Assembly: GCA_016124525.1 (NCBI GenBank)
Contig: WGNO01000040.1
Coordinates: forward strand, 1-56,935
Length of the DNA: 56,935 nt
Reading direction: 5' to 3'
Source: Nostoc sp. RI_552
Lineage (GTDB): Bacteria > Cyanobacteriota > Cyanobacteriia > Cyanobacteriales > Nostocaceae
The notes below the pieces were generated by a model that saw only the letters and a list, made by a program, of their open reading frames with translations, did not search any database and had not been told where the DNA came from. Both the position numbers and the translations under genes were made by a program. Below are positions 36,640 to 46,226 of this stretch, piece after piece; position 1 is the stretch's first letter; every line of letters begins with the position of its first letter.

Positions 36640-37545
36640 ATGTTTATTGACCCCCACATTCACATGAGTTCGCGCACAACAGACGATTATCAAAGAATGC
36701 GCGAGTCAGGTATAGTTGCAGTCATTGAACCAGCTTTTTGGTTGGGACAACCCCGCACCAACATTGGTTCGTTTCAGGATTATTTCAGCAGCTTAGTCGG
36801 TTGGGAAAGATTCCGAGCTTCTCAGTTTGGCATCAAGCATTACTGCACAATGGGATTAAACTCTAAGGAAGCCAATAACGAATCCTTGGCAGAACAAGTA
36901 ATGGAACTATTGCCTCTGTATGCTTGTAAAGAAGGTGTAGTTGCCATGGGTGAAATTGGCTACGATGACATGACTCCAGCTGAAGACAAATACTTTCGCC
37001 TCCAGCTTGAACTAGCTAAAGAACTTGATATGTTAGTCATGATTCATACACCCCACCGCGACAAAAAAGCGGGTACAAGTCGCAGTATGGATGTTTGTAT
37101 TGAACATAATTTAGATCCATCACGGGTGATTGTTGATCACAATAATGAAGAAACAGTAAAAGAAGTTTTAGAACGGGGTTTTTGGGCAGCATTTACAATT
37201 TATCCACACACCAAAATGGGCAATGCTCGCATGGTAGAAATTATCCGTCGGTATGGTAGCGATCGCATCATCGTAGACAGTAGTGCTGATTGGGGAGTTA
37301 GTGATCCTCTAGCTGTACCTAAAACTGCCCGATTAATGCTAGAACGGGGAATTTCCCCGGCGGATGTCACAGCAGCCTGTTATCAAAATGCCCTTTTAGC
37401 CTATAGCCAAAGTGGACAAATCAAAGAATCGGATTGGCTCAATCCCCCACCCATAGATCAACGACAGATGTTCAATGACAATTCTGTTCTGCGGGGACAA
37501 GAACCAGTAGTAGAATCCAGGCATGAATATGTATTGATTTCCTAG
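36640..37545 (+). CDS. eboB: EboB, TatD-family metal-dependent hydrolase
   Basis: A TIM-barrel amidohydrolase-type protein. Metal ligands are visible in order: H6 and H8 in DPHIHMSS, the glutamate in AMGEIGYDD, the histidine in MIHTPH, the histidine in VDHNNEE, and the aspartate in IVDSSADWG. The 301-residue length is usual for the Ebo branch, which differs from DNA-acting TatD by the SSRT loop after the first motif. It lies between eboA and eboC, 55 bases after eboA. Its substrate is not known; hydrolysis of a prenylated or conjugated carrier form would fit the transport model (inference). Confidence 0.9.
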   Translation: MFIDPHIHMSSRTTDDYQRMRESGIVAVIEPAFWLGQPRTNIGSFQDYFSSLVGWERFRASQFGIKHYCTMGLNSKEANNESLAEQVMELLPLYACKEGVVAMGEIGYDDMTPAEDKYFRLQLELAKELDMLVMIHTPHRDKKAGTSRSMDVCIEHNLDPSRVIVDHNNEETVKEVLERGFWAAFTIYPHTKMGNARMVEIIRRYGSDRIIVDSSADWGVSDPLAVPKTARLMLERGISPADVTAACYQNALLAYSQSGQIKESDWLNPPPIDQRQMFNDNSVLRGQEPVVESRHEYVLIS

Positions 37546-37629
37546 AACTTAAGGTCTACACCAGTATCAAACCCTTTTAATTACGAATTACTTTGCCCTA
37601 GCCTCCCGTTGCTATTAAGAATTGCCAAC

Positions 37630-38553
37630 ATGAACACAGTTATCTTAACTTCTCATCCCTTTTGGGCATATCTCCAATTAATGCGTCCGGCTAATATTGT
37701 CACCGCCTGGGCAGATATCCTAGCTGGCTTCGCGGCTTCAGGATATATTGTTATCACTGATCAAGCCACAGCATGGGAAATTAATCTCATTCCCCTAGGA
37801 TGGTTGCTACTGGCCAGCACGGGTTTATATGGCGGTGGTATTGTATTTAATGATGTGTTTGATGCTGAAATAGACGCTCAAGAACGACCAGAGCGGCCTA
37901 TTCCCAGTGGTAGAGCATCTCGTAGAGGAGGAACCTTACTAGGAAGTTTGCTGTTGAGTACAGGTGTAGTAGCAGCTTCTCAAGTAACTTCCTTGAGCGC
38001 CATTCTAGCTCTTAGTATTGCTCTGGCGGCCTTATTTTATGATGCTTTCGCAAAGCACCATCCTATTTTCGGCCCTATAAATATGGGGATTTGTCGTGGA
38101 GGTAACTTATTGTTGGGCGTGAGTGTCTTACCTGCAATGGTAAGAGAATATTGGTTTTTAGCTTTGATTCCCATAGTTTACATTACTGCTATCACTCTCC
38201 TCAGTCGAGGCGAAGTACATGGAATCAAGCTGAGTACCGGAATAATAGCGCTATTACTAATTGTGATAGTCATATCGGCACTGTTGGGGCTAGGACTGTT
38301 AACAAACTATCAACTTTTGACAGCATTACCATTTCTGATATTTTTCACAATTAAGGTGTTATTACCTTTCATCAAAGCCCTAGGCAAACCTACCCCAGAA
38401 CAGATCCGCTTCGCTGTTAAATCTGGCATCCTCTCAATCATTATTTTAGATACTAGTATGGTTGCGGGTTTTGCAGGTTGGCCATTTGGCTTATTAGTCC
38501 TGAGCCTGCTGCTAATTTCCATCAAACTAGGACAAATTTTTGCAGTAACTTAA
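37630..38553 (+). CDS. eboC: EboC, UbiA-family prenyltransferase
   Basis: An integral membrane prenyltransferase with about eight or nine helices. The first Asp-rich site is NDVFDAEIDAQERPERPIPS, and the second conserved segment is YDAFAKHHPIFGPINMGICR. I chose ATG 37630 because the family begins with SHPFWAYLQLMRPANIVTAW; a TTG at 37609 would add seven residues. In the Ebo model it may attach a lipid tail to the monomer so that it can cross the membrane; this is a proposal from the literature, not visible here. The glycosyltransferase gene follows after 161 bases. Confidence 0.92.
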   Translation: MNTVILTSHPFWAYLQLMRPANIVTAWADILAGFAASGYIVITDQATAWEINLIPLGWLLLASTGLYGGGIVFNDVFDAEIDAQERPERPIPSGRASRRGGTLLGSLLLSTGVVAASQVTSLSAILALSIALAALFYDAFAKHHPIFGPINMGICRGGNLLLGVSVLPAMVREYWFLALIPIVYITAITLLSRGEVHGIKLSTGIIALLLIVIVISALLGLGLLTNYQLLTALPFLIFFTIKVLLPFIKALGKPTPEQIRFAVKSGILSIIILDTSMVAGFAGWPFGLLVLSLLLISIKLGQIFAVT

Positions 38554-38714
38554 ACAAGTTAAAACTCAACAAAGATTTAAACTTTGACCGAAACACCAAT
38601 TACATTTAGACCATAGAGTATTCTTTCCTGAAAAATTAATAATTTTGACTGGTATATATTAGCTATTTTTACACAGATGACATTATTACATCACCTACAA
38701 GGTATTAACATGTT

Positions 38715-40040
38715 ATGCACATTTTGATTTATTCCTACAACTATTATCCAGAGCCCATAGGAATTGCACCCTTAATGACTGAACTAGCAGAAGGATTGGT
38801 AAAGCAAGGTCATGAAGTCCGGGTAATTACAGGAATGCCCAATTATCCTCAGCGTAAAATTTACGATGGATATCAAGGTAAATTTTACTTAAGCGAAGAA
38901 AAAAATGGTGTTATCATTCAACGCAGTTATTTACGAATTAAATCCAAACCTAATGTTTTAGATCGGTTACTGCTAGAGTTAAGCTTTGTCTTCACGAGCT
39001 TGCCACAAGCTCTCAAAGGTAAGCGACCAGATATAATTCTCTTAACAGTTCCGCCGCTCCTAATATCTTTACCTGCAAGCTTCCTTGGTTGGCTATATAA
39101 TTGCCCGGTAGTGCTAAATTTACAAGATATTCTTCCAGAAGCTGCCATAGGCATTGGGTTGATAAAAAATAAGTTCATCATCCAAGGGCTAGCAGCCCTA
39201 GAAAAATTTGCCTATGGCAATGCACACACAATTAGCGTCATTAGTGAAGGTTTCAGAGAAAATTTACTTAACAAAGGAGTGCCGAATCAAAAAATAATTT
39301 GCATTCCCAATTGGGTCAACGTAAACTTTATTCGTCCTTTAAAAAAGAAAAATAGCCACTGGAAATCAGATCATCAACTAGATGGTAAATTTGTTGTGCT
39401 TTATTCAGGCAACATTGCACTGACCCAAGGACTAGAAACAGTAATAGAAACAGCAGTTCGCTTGGGTCAAATCACAGAAATTGTCTTTGTTATCGTCGGT
39501 GAAGCAAAAGCATTGCAAAGATTGCAACAATATTGTTTAAGTTGTGGTGCGGATAACGTCTTGCTACTACCATTACAACCACGAGAACAACTACCGCAAA
39601 TGTTAGCAGCAGCAGATGTCGGGTTAATCGTACAAAAGCGCAATGTAACTTCATTTAATATGCCTTCAAAAATACCATTGCTATTAGCCAGTGGCCGCCC
39701 AATAGTAGGTTCAGTCCCCAAAAATGGCACTGCTGCTCAAGCAATTCAACTCAGTGGGGGTGGCTTAGTTGTAGACCCAGAATCACCTGATGCTTTGGCA
39801 GATGCAGTGCATAAGTTATACAAAAATCCAACTTTAGCAGCGCAATTAGGATTAAAAGGCAGAAAGTTTGCCCTAGAAAATTACTCCTTTGACCAAGCTC
39901 TATATTCCTATGAAAATTTATTTTTTGATGTAACATCAAAGCGAAAGTCAACTTTGGATATCCTACCAAAATTGAATTCTAAAAAATCACTTTTGCAAAT
40001 GGAAAGTTGGAAGTTCATATCCAGATCAGATGATTACTGA
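38715..40040 (+). CDS. GT4-type glycosyltransferase (WcaI-like)
   Basis: A GT-B glycosyltransferase resembling colanic-acid WcaI. The start is MHILIYSYNYYPEPIGIAPL, followed by NLQDILPEAAIGIGL in the acceptor domain and VLYSGNIALTQGLETVIETA opening the donor domain. The C-terminal E-x7-E-like part is FNMPSKIPLLLASGRPIVG. A glycosyltransferase occupies the same place before tyrA in N. punctiforme (NpR1270). It could glycosylate a carrier or sheath polysaccharide; its role in scytonemin is not established. An unusual polar C-terminal tail (~35 residues after YENLFFDV) has no recognisable motif. Confidence 0.85.
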   Translation: MHILIYSYNYYPEPIGIAPLMTELAEGLVKQGHEVRVITGMPNYPQRKIYDGYQGKFYLSEEKNGVIIQRSYLRIKSKPNVLDRLLLELSFVFTSLPQALKGKRPDIILLTVPPLLISLPASFLGWLYNCPVVLNLQDILPEAAIGIGLIKNKFIIQGLAALEKFAYGNAHTISVISEGFRENLLNKGVPNQKIICIPNWVNVNFIRPLKKKNSHWKSDHQLDGKFVVLYSGNIALTQGLETVIETAVRLGQITEIVFVIVGEAKALQRLQQYCLSCGADNVLLLPLQPREQLPQMLAAADVGLIVQKRNVTSFNMPSKIPLLLASGRPIVGSVPKNGTAAQAIQLSGGGLVVDPESPDALADAVHKLYKNPTLAAQLGLKGRKFALENYSFDQALYSYENLFFDVTSKRKSTLDILPKLNSKKSLLQMESWKFISRSDDY

Positions 40041-40078
40041 CCAGAAAATTTTCATTGGTACAACCAAAGATTAGGCAT

Positions 40079-40975
40079 ATGACCCCAGATCAGCTTAAAC
40101 AAGGCAACCAAACATCAGTAAACCATGCCAAAACCCGAAATATTACTATTATCGGTGGACTTGGCAGAATGGGAAGATTATTTAGAGAGCGACTTTCGGC
40201 TGTAGGTCACAACGTTAGTATTCTCGAACAAGAAGATTGGATACATGCAGACCAATTATTAAGTCAGGCAGAATTAGTCTTAGTCAGTGTTCCCATTCAA
40301 CGAACTGTTGAGGTTATTAAGCGTGCGGCTGAATACCTTTCTCCAACTACAGCCTTGTGTGATGTAACGAGCATCAAAACTCAGTCTACTCAAGCAATGC
40401 TCGAATACCATTCAGGCCCAGTAATGGGACTACATCCCATGTTTGGGCCAAATATTAAATCATTCTGGGGACAAAAAGTGGTGGTATGTCCAGGTAGGAA
40501 TGATAATTCATTTCAATGGTTATTAGATTTAATTCAAAATCAGGGCGGAGAACTCATCACCTGCACTGCTGAGGAACATGACCAAATGATGGTCATTGTT
40601 CAAGCAACTCAGCACTTTTGTCGATTTAGTCTTGGTGTTTTCTTGACACAAGCCAACATTGATATAGAACATAGTTTATCTATGTCAACACCTAGCTATC
40701 GTCAAGAAATTCAAATTGTTAAGCATTTGTTCGCCCAAAATCCTAATTTATGCGTTGATATCATCCTCGCCACAGAAGAGCGATGTCAGGCAATTCAGGC
40801 TTTAGCTAATACCTACAACCGCTTGGCAATGCTCGTAGCCAAAAAAGACCGAACTGCATTAATCCAAGAATTTGAAAATGCTCAAGAATTTATGGGTGTA
40901 AAAAACAACTATTTAGTAAAGTCTTTACATAGTTCTTCTTCCCAGGATCATCAAGCCGCTACACAAAGTCTATAG
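40079..40975 (+). CDS. tyrA: TyrA, prephenate dehydrogenase (enteric-type)
   Basis: Converts prephenate to 4-hydroxyphenylpyruvate, the tyrosine-side precursor used by ScyA. The NAD loop is IIGGLGRMGRLF. VLVSVPIQRT, LCDVTSIKT and GLHPMFGPN follow, and the catalytic histidine is probably in AEEHDQMMVIVQA. These match the dehydrogenase half of enteric bifunctional TyrA (T-protein) better than the housekeeping cyanobacterial arogenate dehydrogenase. No chorismate mutase domain is present. I chose ATG 40079; a TTG at 40055 adds eight residues. 298 aa. A pathway-dedicated paralogue. Confidence 0.88.
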   Translation: MTPDQLKQGNQTSVNHAKTRNITIIGGLGRMGRLFRERLSAVGHNVSILEQEDWIHADQLLSQAELVLVSVPIQRTVEVIKRAAEYLSPTTALCDVTSIKTQSTQAMLEYHSGPVMGLHPMFGPNIKSFWGQKVVVCPGRNDNSFQWLLDLIQNQGGELITCTAEEHDQMMVIVQATQHFCRFSLGVFLTQANIDIEHSLSMSTPSYRQEIQIVKHLFAQNPNLCVDIILATEERCQAIQALANTYNRLAMLVAKKDRTALIQEFENAQEFMGVKNNYLVKSLHSSSSQDHQAATQSL

Positions 40976-41137
40976 TCTTTCATACGGTTCACTGTCTTTT
41001 TTAAAACGAACCCCAAGGAACAGAAAGAAAAAATAGCAGCGTTGCTCTTAACTACAAAATATATGACTCTCTGTGCCTCTATATCCTCAAAACTCATGTT
41101 TTCAATTAGCAATACCTAGTTTTAATTAACAAAAATT

Positions 41138-41785
41138 ATGCTGATTGACATCTTTCACGATACTGTTTGTCCCTGGTGCAGAATTGGGAAAAAGCACCTC
41201 TTTGATGCACTAGCACAATGGAAAGGAGAAACAGTTAATATTCGCTGGCATCCTTTTATACTTTATCACGCTGTCCCTCCAGAGGGATATGAATATATCA
41301 GCTTCATGCAAAAACGAAAAGGGTTGAGTATAGCAGAACTGCAACAAATGTTCGCTCATGTGCGACAGGTGGGTGAGCTAGCTGGAGTTAAGCTCAATTT
41401 CGACAAAATCAGTTTGGCTGTTAATACTCAGCTTTCTCACCAACTAATTGCCATCGCCCCAGTAAAAATCAGAAACAATATTGTGGAAGAAATTTATCAA
41501 GCTTATTTTGAAGACGGTTTGAATATCGGTGATATTGAAGTACTGGTTGCTATCGGGAAAAATTACCAAATGGATGAGAACACATTGCGGCTGCAATTGA
41601 CTGATGTTAATGCCATTGATGCAGCTGTGACTGCATCAATATTTCCTCGGTTAAATGGCATTAATAGCGTCCCATCTTTCATCTTCAATAACAAAGTTAA
41701 AGTAGATGGTTCTCAATCAGTTAATGTATTGCTGCGGGCTTTAAATCGCGCTGCATTTATAGAGGTATTAGCAAAACAATGGTAA
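41138..41785 (+). CDS. DsbA/FrnE-family thiol oxidoreductase
   Basis: A DsbA-fold protein of 215 aa with the active site CPWC (residues 11-14) in IFHDTVCPWCRIGKKHL. The cis-proline segment is NSVPSFIFNNKVKVDGSQ near residue 185. There is no signal peptide, so it is cytoplasmic, like 2-hydroxychromene isomerase/FrnE relatives. The stop codon overlaps the start of the next gene (ATGGTAA), which suggests translational coupling. A DsbA-like gene is part of the N. punctiforme cluster (NpR1268). Its role in scytonemin is unclear. Confidence 0.88.
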   Translation: MLIDIFHDTVCPWCRIGKKHLFDALAQWKGETVNIRWHPFILYHAVPPEGYEYISFMQKRKGLSIAELQQMFAHVRQVGELAGVKLNFDKISLAVNTQLSHQLIAIAPVKIRNNIVEEIYQAYFEDGLNIGDIEVLVAIGKNYQMDENTLRLQLTDVNAIDAAVTASIFPRLNGINSVPSFIFNNKVKVDGSQSVNVLLRALNRAAFIEVLAKQW

Positions 41786-43056
41786 TCAATTTTTACGAAA
41801 AAACAGGATTTTCTCCGCAATCAATTAATCAACATATTGCCGTTAGCTTCACCTATCAGGTTTACTTCACCAAAAATTTATTTGATTTAAAAAATCCCAT
41901 ATTAGCCCAAGTGGTTAGCGCCCATGGAGAGACAAATCCAAAGAAATTAATAGCAGTTGTGGATGAAGGATTATTAAAATTTCAACCTGCATTACTTCAG
42001 GAGTTAGAAACGTACACAAAGTTTTATGCAGAAACATTAAACCTTGCTGTAGAACCCATTATAGTTCCTGGTGGCGAAACTGCTAAGAATAATCGCGGTT
42101 TGGTAGAACAAATTCATCAGATGGTGGATGTGGTGGGCCTATGTCGTCACTCGTACTTATTGGCCATGGGCGGTGGTGCTGTGTTGGATTTAGTAGGGTA
42201 TGCAGCTGCAACCGCCCATCGGGGAATTCGCTTAATTCGCATTCCCACCACAGTCTTAGCACAAAACGATTCAGGTGTCGGTGTCAAAAATGGTATTAAT
42301 GCCTTTGGTAAAAAGAACTTTCTCGGTACATTTGCCCCACCTTATGCAGTCATCAATGATTCTGCTTTCTTAACAAGTTTAAGCGATCGCGATTGGCGTT
42401 CTGGAATTGCAGAAGCTCTGAAGGTAGCACTTATTAAAGATGCTGATTTCTTTGATTATATTCACATCCACAGCACTGCACTCCTCCATCGAGAAATGGA
42501 CAGTATGGAACAGCTAATCTATAACTGCGCTCAGTTACATCTAGACCATATTGCTAACAGTGGTGATCCTTTTGAAATGGGTTCATCACGCCCCTTAGAT
42601 TTTGGACATTGGGCAGCTCATAAACTAGAGCAATTAACCAACTATAGTTTACGTCATGGCGAAGCTGTAGCCATTGGTATTGCCTTAGATAGCACTTATT
42701 CCCATCTCTTAGGAATGCTCTGTTTATCAGAGTGGAAAAAAATACTCAATACACTCAACGCACTCGGTTTCACATTGTATGTCCCAGAACTAGCCGAACA
42801 ATCATCACATCAAGAACATCCCCGTTGTTTATTCCGTGGTTTAGCCGAGTTCCGGGAACATTTGGGTGGTAAATTGACTTTGACGCTGCTCCGAGCTATT
42901 GGCAAGGGTATAGAAGTTCATCAGGTAGATTTATCTTTATACAAACAAGCAATTTTGCATTTACAGGAGTTTGCAGAAAATCAACAAATGCAAGTATCAG
43001 ATTTGCCAGAAATCATGGACATAAATCAACCTAGACAAGCTAGCGGCGTAATTTAG
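41779..43056 (+). CDS. eboD: EboD, 3-dehydroquinate-synthase-like sugar phosphate cyclase (aroB paralogue)
   Basis: The fold and motifs are those of AroB-type cyclases: VVDEGLLKFQP, VPGGETAKNN, the NAD-binding AMGGGAVLDLVGYAAAT, HRGIRLIRIPTTVLAQNDSGVGVKNGIN, SGIAEALKVALIKD, and the metal-binding FGHWAAHKLEQL and LRHGEAVAIGIALDS. It is 425 aa, longer than AroB (~360), with an extra N-terminal part. It lies next to eboE and eboF and overlaps the DsbA-like gene by seven bases. In this branch (EboD) the product may differ from dehydroquinate. Naming it aroB, as in early scytonemin papers, would also be defensible. Confidence 0.88.
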   Translation: MVINFYEKTGFSPQSINQHIAVSFTYQVYFTKNLFDLKNPILAQVVSAHGETNPKKLIAVVDEGLLKFQPALLQELETYTKFYAETLNLAVEPIIVPGGETAKNNRGLVEQIHQMVDVVGLCRHSYLLAMGGGAVLDLVGYAAATAHRGIRLIRIPTTVLAQNDSGVGVKNGINAFGKKNFLGTFAPPYAVINDSAFLTSLSDRDWRSGIAEALKVALIKDADFFDYIHIHSTALLHREMDSMEQLIYNCAQLHLDHIANSGDPFEMGSSRPLDFGHWAAHKLEQLTNYSLRHGEAVAIGIALDSTYSHLLGMLCLSEWKKILNTLNALGFTLYVPELAEQSSHQEHPRCLFRGLAEFREHLGGKLTLTLLRAIGKGIEVHQVDLSLYKQAILHLQEFAENQQMQVSDLPEIMDINQPRQASGVI

Positions 43057-43188
43057 GATCCCACAAAAATACGGATAAAAGTGAGCAATAAACAATTAAC
43101 CGCCCATAAACCCGCCATTAACTCCAAAGTAACCCACTGAATCAGGTTGATTCAATTCAATTCTTTACTTAGTTCTTTGGATGAAAAA

Positions 43189-44406
43189 ATGAAAATAGGA
43201 ACTCATCAAAACCTTCATTTAACTTATTGCACTAACATTCACCCTGGGGAAGAGTGGGACAAGGTTTTTGCTAACTTACACAAATATATTCCACCTCTCA
43301 AAGCCAGATTAGCACCAAACAAACCCTTTGGTATTGGCTTACGTTTAGGAGCAGTAGCAGCCAAAGAAATACTGCAAGGAAAAGCCTTAACTGAGTTTCA
43401 GTCTTGGTTAACCGAACAAGGACTATATGTGTTTACCTTAAATGGCTTTCCTTATGGGAAATTCCATGGGGAAGTAGTAAAAGACCAAGTTTATGCACCG
43501 AATTGGACTCAGCGGCAACGCTTGGAATATACATTACAACTCACGAACATCTTAGCAGAATTATTACCCACTGATACAGAGGGTAGCATTTCCACACTAC
43601 CATTATCTTACAAGCCTTGGTATGAGGCAAATCAGCTGATCCAAGCATCAGTAATGGATACTGCTAGTCTCTACATAGCTCAAGTAGTAGTTCAAATGGT
43701 ACATATCCGTCATCACCACGGAAAACTACTGCACCTAGATTTAGAACCAGAACCGGATGGATTAATTGAAAATGCTACTGAAGTTATTAATTATTTTCAC
43801 AAGCATTTACTACCCATTGGTGGTACTTATTTAGTCAAGCATCTAGGAATTTCACAAACCCTTGCCGAAAAATACTTATTAGATCATGTACGTATTTGTT
43901 ATGACACCTGCCATTTTGCAGTTGAGTATGAAAATCCCATTTCAGTTTTTCACCAATTTCAAGCTGCGGGGATTCAAATTGGTAAAATTCAGATTAGTGC
44001 CGCCTTGCAGGTAAATTTATCCGAAAATACAGAACAACGTCGTCTAATCTTAGAAAGATTACTTCCCTTCGCTGAATCTACATACTTACACCAGGTAATT
44101 GCACGTGAAAACAATCACAAAATTCTTCACTATCTAGACCTAGAAACAGCTTTACCAGAGCTACAAAATACCACTGCTAACCAGTGGCGGATTCATTTCC
44201 ATGTACCCATTTTTATCCGTGATTATCATCTGTTGCAGTCCACTCAAGATCACATTGCTACCACACTAGAATTACTGCGCCATGGCTACACTTGCACCCA
44301 TCTAGAAATTGAAACCTACACTTGGGAAATACTTCCCGCACAAATGAAATTAGATTTACTCGCATCAATTGAACGCGAGTACGAATGGGTACAAACAAAA
44401 CTTTAA
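43189..44406 (+). CDS. eboE: EboE, xylose-isomerase-like TIM-barrel protein
   Basis: A sugar-isomerase-type TIM barrel of 405 aa. The conserved start is MKIGTHQNLHLTYCTNIHPG. Metal-binding candidates are the glutamate in HLDLEPEPDG, the aspartate and histidine in CYDTCHFAVEYE, and the histidine in WRIHFHVPIF. I chose ATG 43189 because family sequence begins there; a TTG at 43147 adds 14 residues. It belongs to the ebo transport set, and its substrate is not known. A strong terminator follows at 44428, before eboF. Confidence 0.9.
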   Translation: MKIGTHQNLHLTYCTNIHPGEEWDKVFANLHKYIPPLKARLAPNKPFGIGLRLGAVAAKEILQGKALTEFQSWLTEQGLYVFTLNGFPYGKFHGEVVKDQVYAPNWTQRQRLEYTLQLTNILAELLPTDTEGSISTLPLSYKPWYEANQLIQASVMDTASLYIAQVVVQMVHIRHHHGKLLHLDLEPEPDGLIENATEVINYFHKHLLPIGGTYLVKHLGISQTLAEKYLLDHVRICYDTCHFAVEYENPISVFHQFQAAGIQIGKIQISAALQVNLSENTEQRRLILERLLPFAESTYLHQVIARENNHKILHYLDLETALPELQNTTANQWRIHFHVPIFIRDYHLLQSTQDHIATTLELLRHGYTCTHLEIETYTWEILPAQMKLDLLASIEREYEWVQTKL

Positions 44407-44427
44407 ATAGTTGGTAATTCGTAGTTT

Positions 44428-44471
44428 GTAATAGATTCAATCAAAATTGAATCTATTACATCCTTTTTTTT
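44428..44471 (+). terminator. Strong intrinsic terminator between eboE and eboF
   Basis: GTAATAGATTCAAT (44428-44441) and ATTGAATCTATTAC (44446-44459) form a perfect 14-bp stem with loop CAAA. Eight T residues follow at 44464-44471. The gene on either side runs in the same direction. Confidence 0.85.
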
Positions 44472-44511
44472 ATATCTTTTCTCTTAACGACTTAACGGTT
44501 TATAAATTCTT

Positions 44512-45894
44512 ATGCAGAAAACTGTAGTTCTTAACGTAGTAGGATTAACATCTAAACTTATAGGTGAGCACACCCCTTTTCTTTACAATTGGTCAGAACA
44601 AGGACAAATAGTACCCATCGCCCCTGTATTACCTGCCGTTACTTGTACAGTGCAAGCAACCTATCTCACAGGAAAATTACCTAATGACCATGGAATTGTT
44701 GGTAATGGTTGGTACTTCAGAGATGAGTGTGAAGTGAAATTTTGGCGACAGTCCAACCGACTCATTGAAGCCCCAAAAATTTGGCAAATAGCAAAAGAAG
44801 TAGATCCGAACTTTACCTGCGCCAACTTATTTTGGTGGTACAATATGCACTCTACAGTGGATTATGCCATCACCCCCCGACCGATGTATACCGCCGATGG
44901 CAGAAAAATCCCTGATATTTACACACAACCCGCAAAGTTGCGATGGCCACTACAAAAAGACTTAGGTCAGTTTCCTTTATTTAACTTTTGGGGGCCTAAC
45001 ACATCCATTCGTGCAACTCAATGGATTGCAGAATCAGCAAAGTGGATAGAAACAAACTGCAACCCCACACTAACACTCGTCTATCTACCACATCTGGATT
45101 ACTGCCTACAAAAATATGGTCCCCACCTGAACAAAGTGGCACAAGATTTACAAGAAATTGATGCAGTTTGTGGCGATTTGATTCAATTTTATCAAAATCG
45201 TGGCACTCAAGTCATAGTTTTGTCAGAATATGGAATAACATCAGTTACAAAACCCATTCATTTAAATCGCATCCTACGACAAAAAGGTTTGTTGACCGTG
45301 CGTGAAGAACTAGGAAGAGAAATTCTTGACCCCGGTGCAAGTAAAGCCTTCGCAGTAGCTGACCATCAGATTGCTCATATTTATGTTAACGATTTCTTTG
45401 ATATTCCCAAAGTGCGATCGCTACTACAAGAAACTGAAGGTATCGCCTACGTTTTAGACCATACCACTAAGCCATCTGAGTATCTCAATCATTCCAGATC
45501 AGGAGAATTAATAGCAGTAGCACAACCAGAAACCTGGTTTACTTATTATTACTGGCTCGATGATCACCGCGCCCCGGACTTTGCCAGAACTGTGGATATT
45601 CACCGCAAACCAGGTTACGACCCTGTAGAACTGTTCTTTGATCCGCAAATTAAACTACTACCATTAAGAATTTCACTAAAACTCTTAAAAAAACAACTTG
45701 GTTTTCGCCACTTAATGGATATTATTCCCTTAAATGCCGACCTAGTAGGTGGATCTCATGGTTGTATTCCCCCTTCCCCAGACCAAGGGCCATTATTAAT
45801 TACTAAACAAACTCACCTACTTGACGCTTCATCAATCAAAGCCATTGATGTTTGCCAATTAATCCTCAAACATCTCAAAAATAACAATAATTAA
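44512..45894 (+). CDS. eboF: EboF, alkaline-phosphatase-like phosphodiesterase/nucleotide pyrophosphatase
   Basis: A type I phosphodiesterase/nucleotide pyrophosphatase family protein of 460 aa. The nucleophile threonine lies in PAVTCTVQATYLTGKLPNDHG, followed by GIVGNGWYFRD. Metal-binding sites are in YLPHLDYCLQKYGP, VLSEYGITSV and LVGGSHGCIP. There is no signal peptide, so it is cytoplasmic or peripheral. It is the last ebo gene, and the trp genes follow after a 332-base gap. The proposed role is processing of a nucleotide- or phosphate-linked intermediate during monomer export (inference). Confidence 0.9.
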   Translation: MQKTVVLNVVGLTSKLIGEHTPFLYNWSEQGQIVPIAPVLPAVTCTVQATYLTGKLPNDHGIVGNGWYFRDECEVKFWRQSNRLIEAPKIWQIAKEVDPNFTCANLFWWYNMHSTVDYAITPRPMYTADGRKIPDIYTQPAKLRWPLQKDLGQFPLFNFWGPNTSIRATQWIAESAKWIETNCNPTLTLVYLPHLDYCLQKYGPHLNKVAQDLQEIDAVCGDLIQFYQNRGTQVIVLSEYGITSVTKPIHLNRILRQKGLLTVREELGREILDPGASKAFAVADHQIAHIYVNDFFDIPKVRSLLQETEGIAYVLDHTTKPSEYLNHSRSGELIAVAQPETWFTYYYWLDDHRAPDFARTVDIHRKPGYDPVELFFDPQIKLLPLRISLKLLKKQLGFRHLMDIIPLNADLVGGSHGCIPPSPDQGPLLITKQTHLLDASSIKAIDVCQLILKHLKNNNN

Positions 45895-46226
45895 ACATCG
45901 CCCTTTTTAACACACTTCTCTTGCTTACATAGGATTTGCGAACAGTTAAAAGCCAAGATATTGAATGCAAATTTATACAAAAAGACCTAAAAGCAAATAA
46001 ATTAATATTTCAATCTAAAAAATATACATGCAACAAATAGTTAATGTCTATTAAGCTAAATTAAGAGCCATCACAAAAGTTAAATAGAACCAGAGAAACC
46101 AAACGCCTAGGTTGAAATCAGCCAATTTTCAAGAGAATAAATAAACTGTCAAAAATTTACCTGATGCCAAATCAACCTACTATCATGAACAGCTTTTGAT
46201 TAATAAGTATTCCAGAGAAAATATCC
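45895..46226. promoter_or_regulatory. eboF-trpEG gap, probable second promoter region
   Basis: AT-rich, with no reading frame worth calling. Its length and position suggest that the aromatic-supply genes (trpEG onward) have their own promoter. No specific boxes, leader peptide rich in Trp codons, or attenuator hairpin was identified. Confidence 0.4.

Noticed and set aside
41779..43056. Calling this gene a housekeeping aroB
   Set aside because: Its length, extra N-terminal part and position among ebo genes favour the EboD branch; a housekeeping aroB should exist elsewhere.
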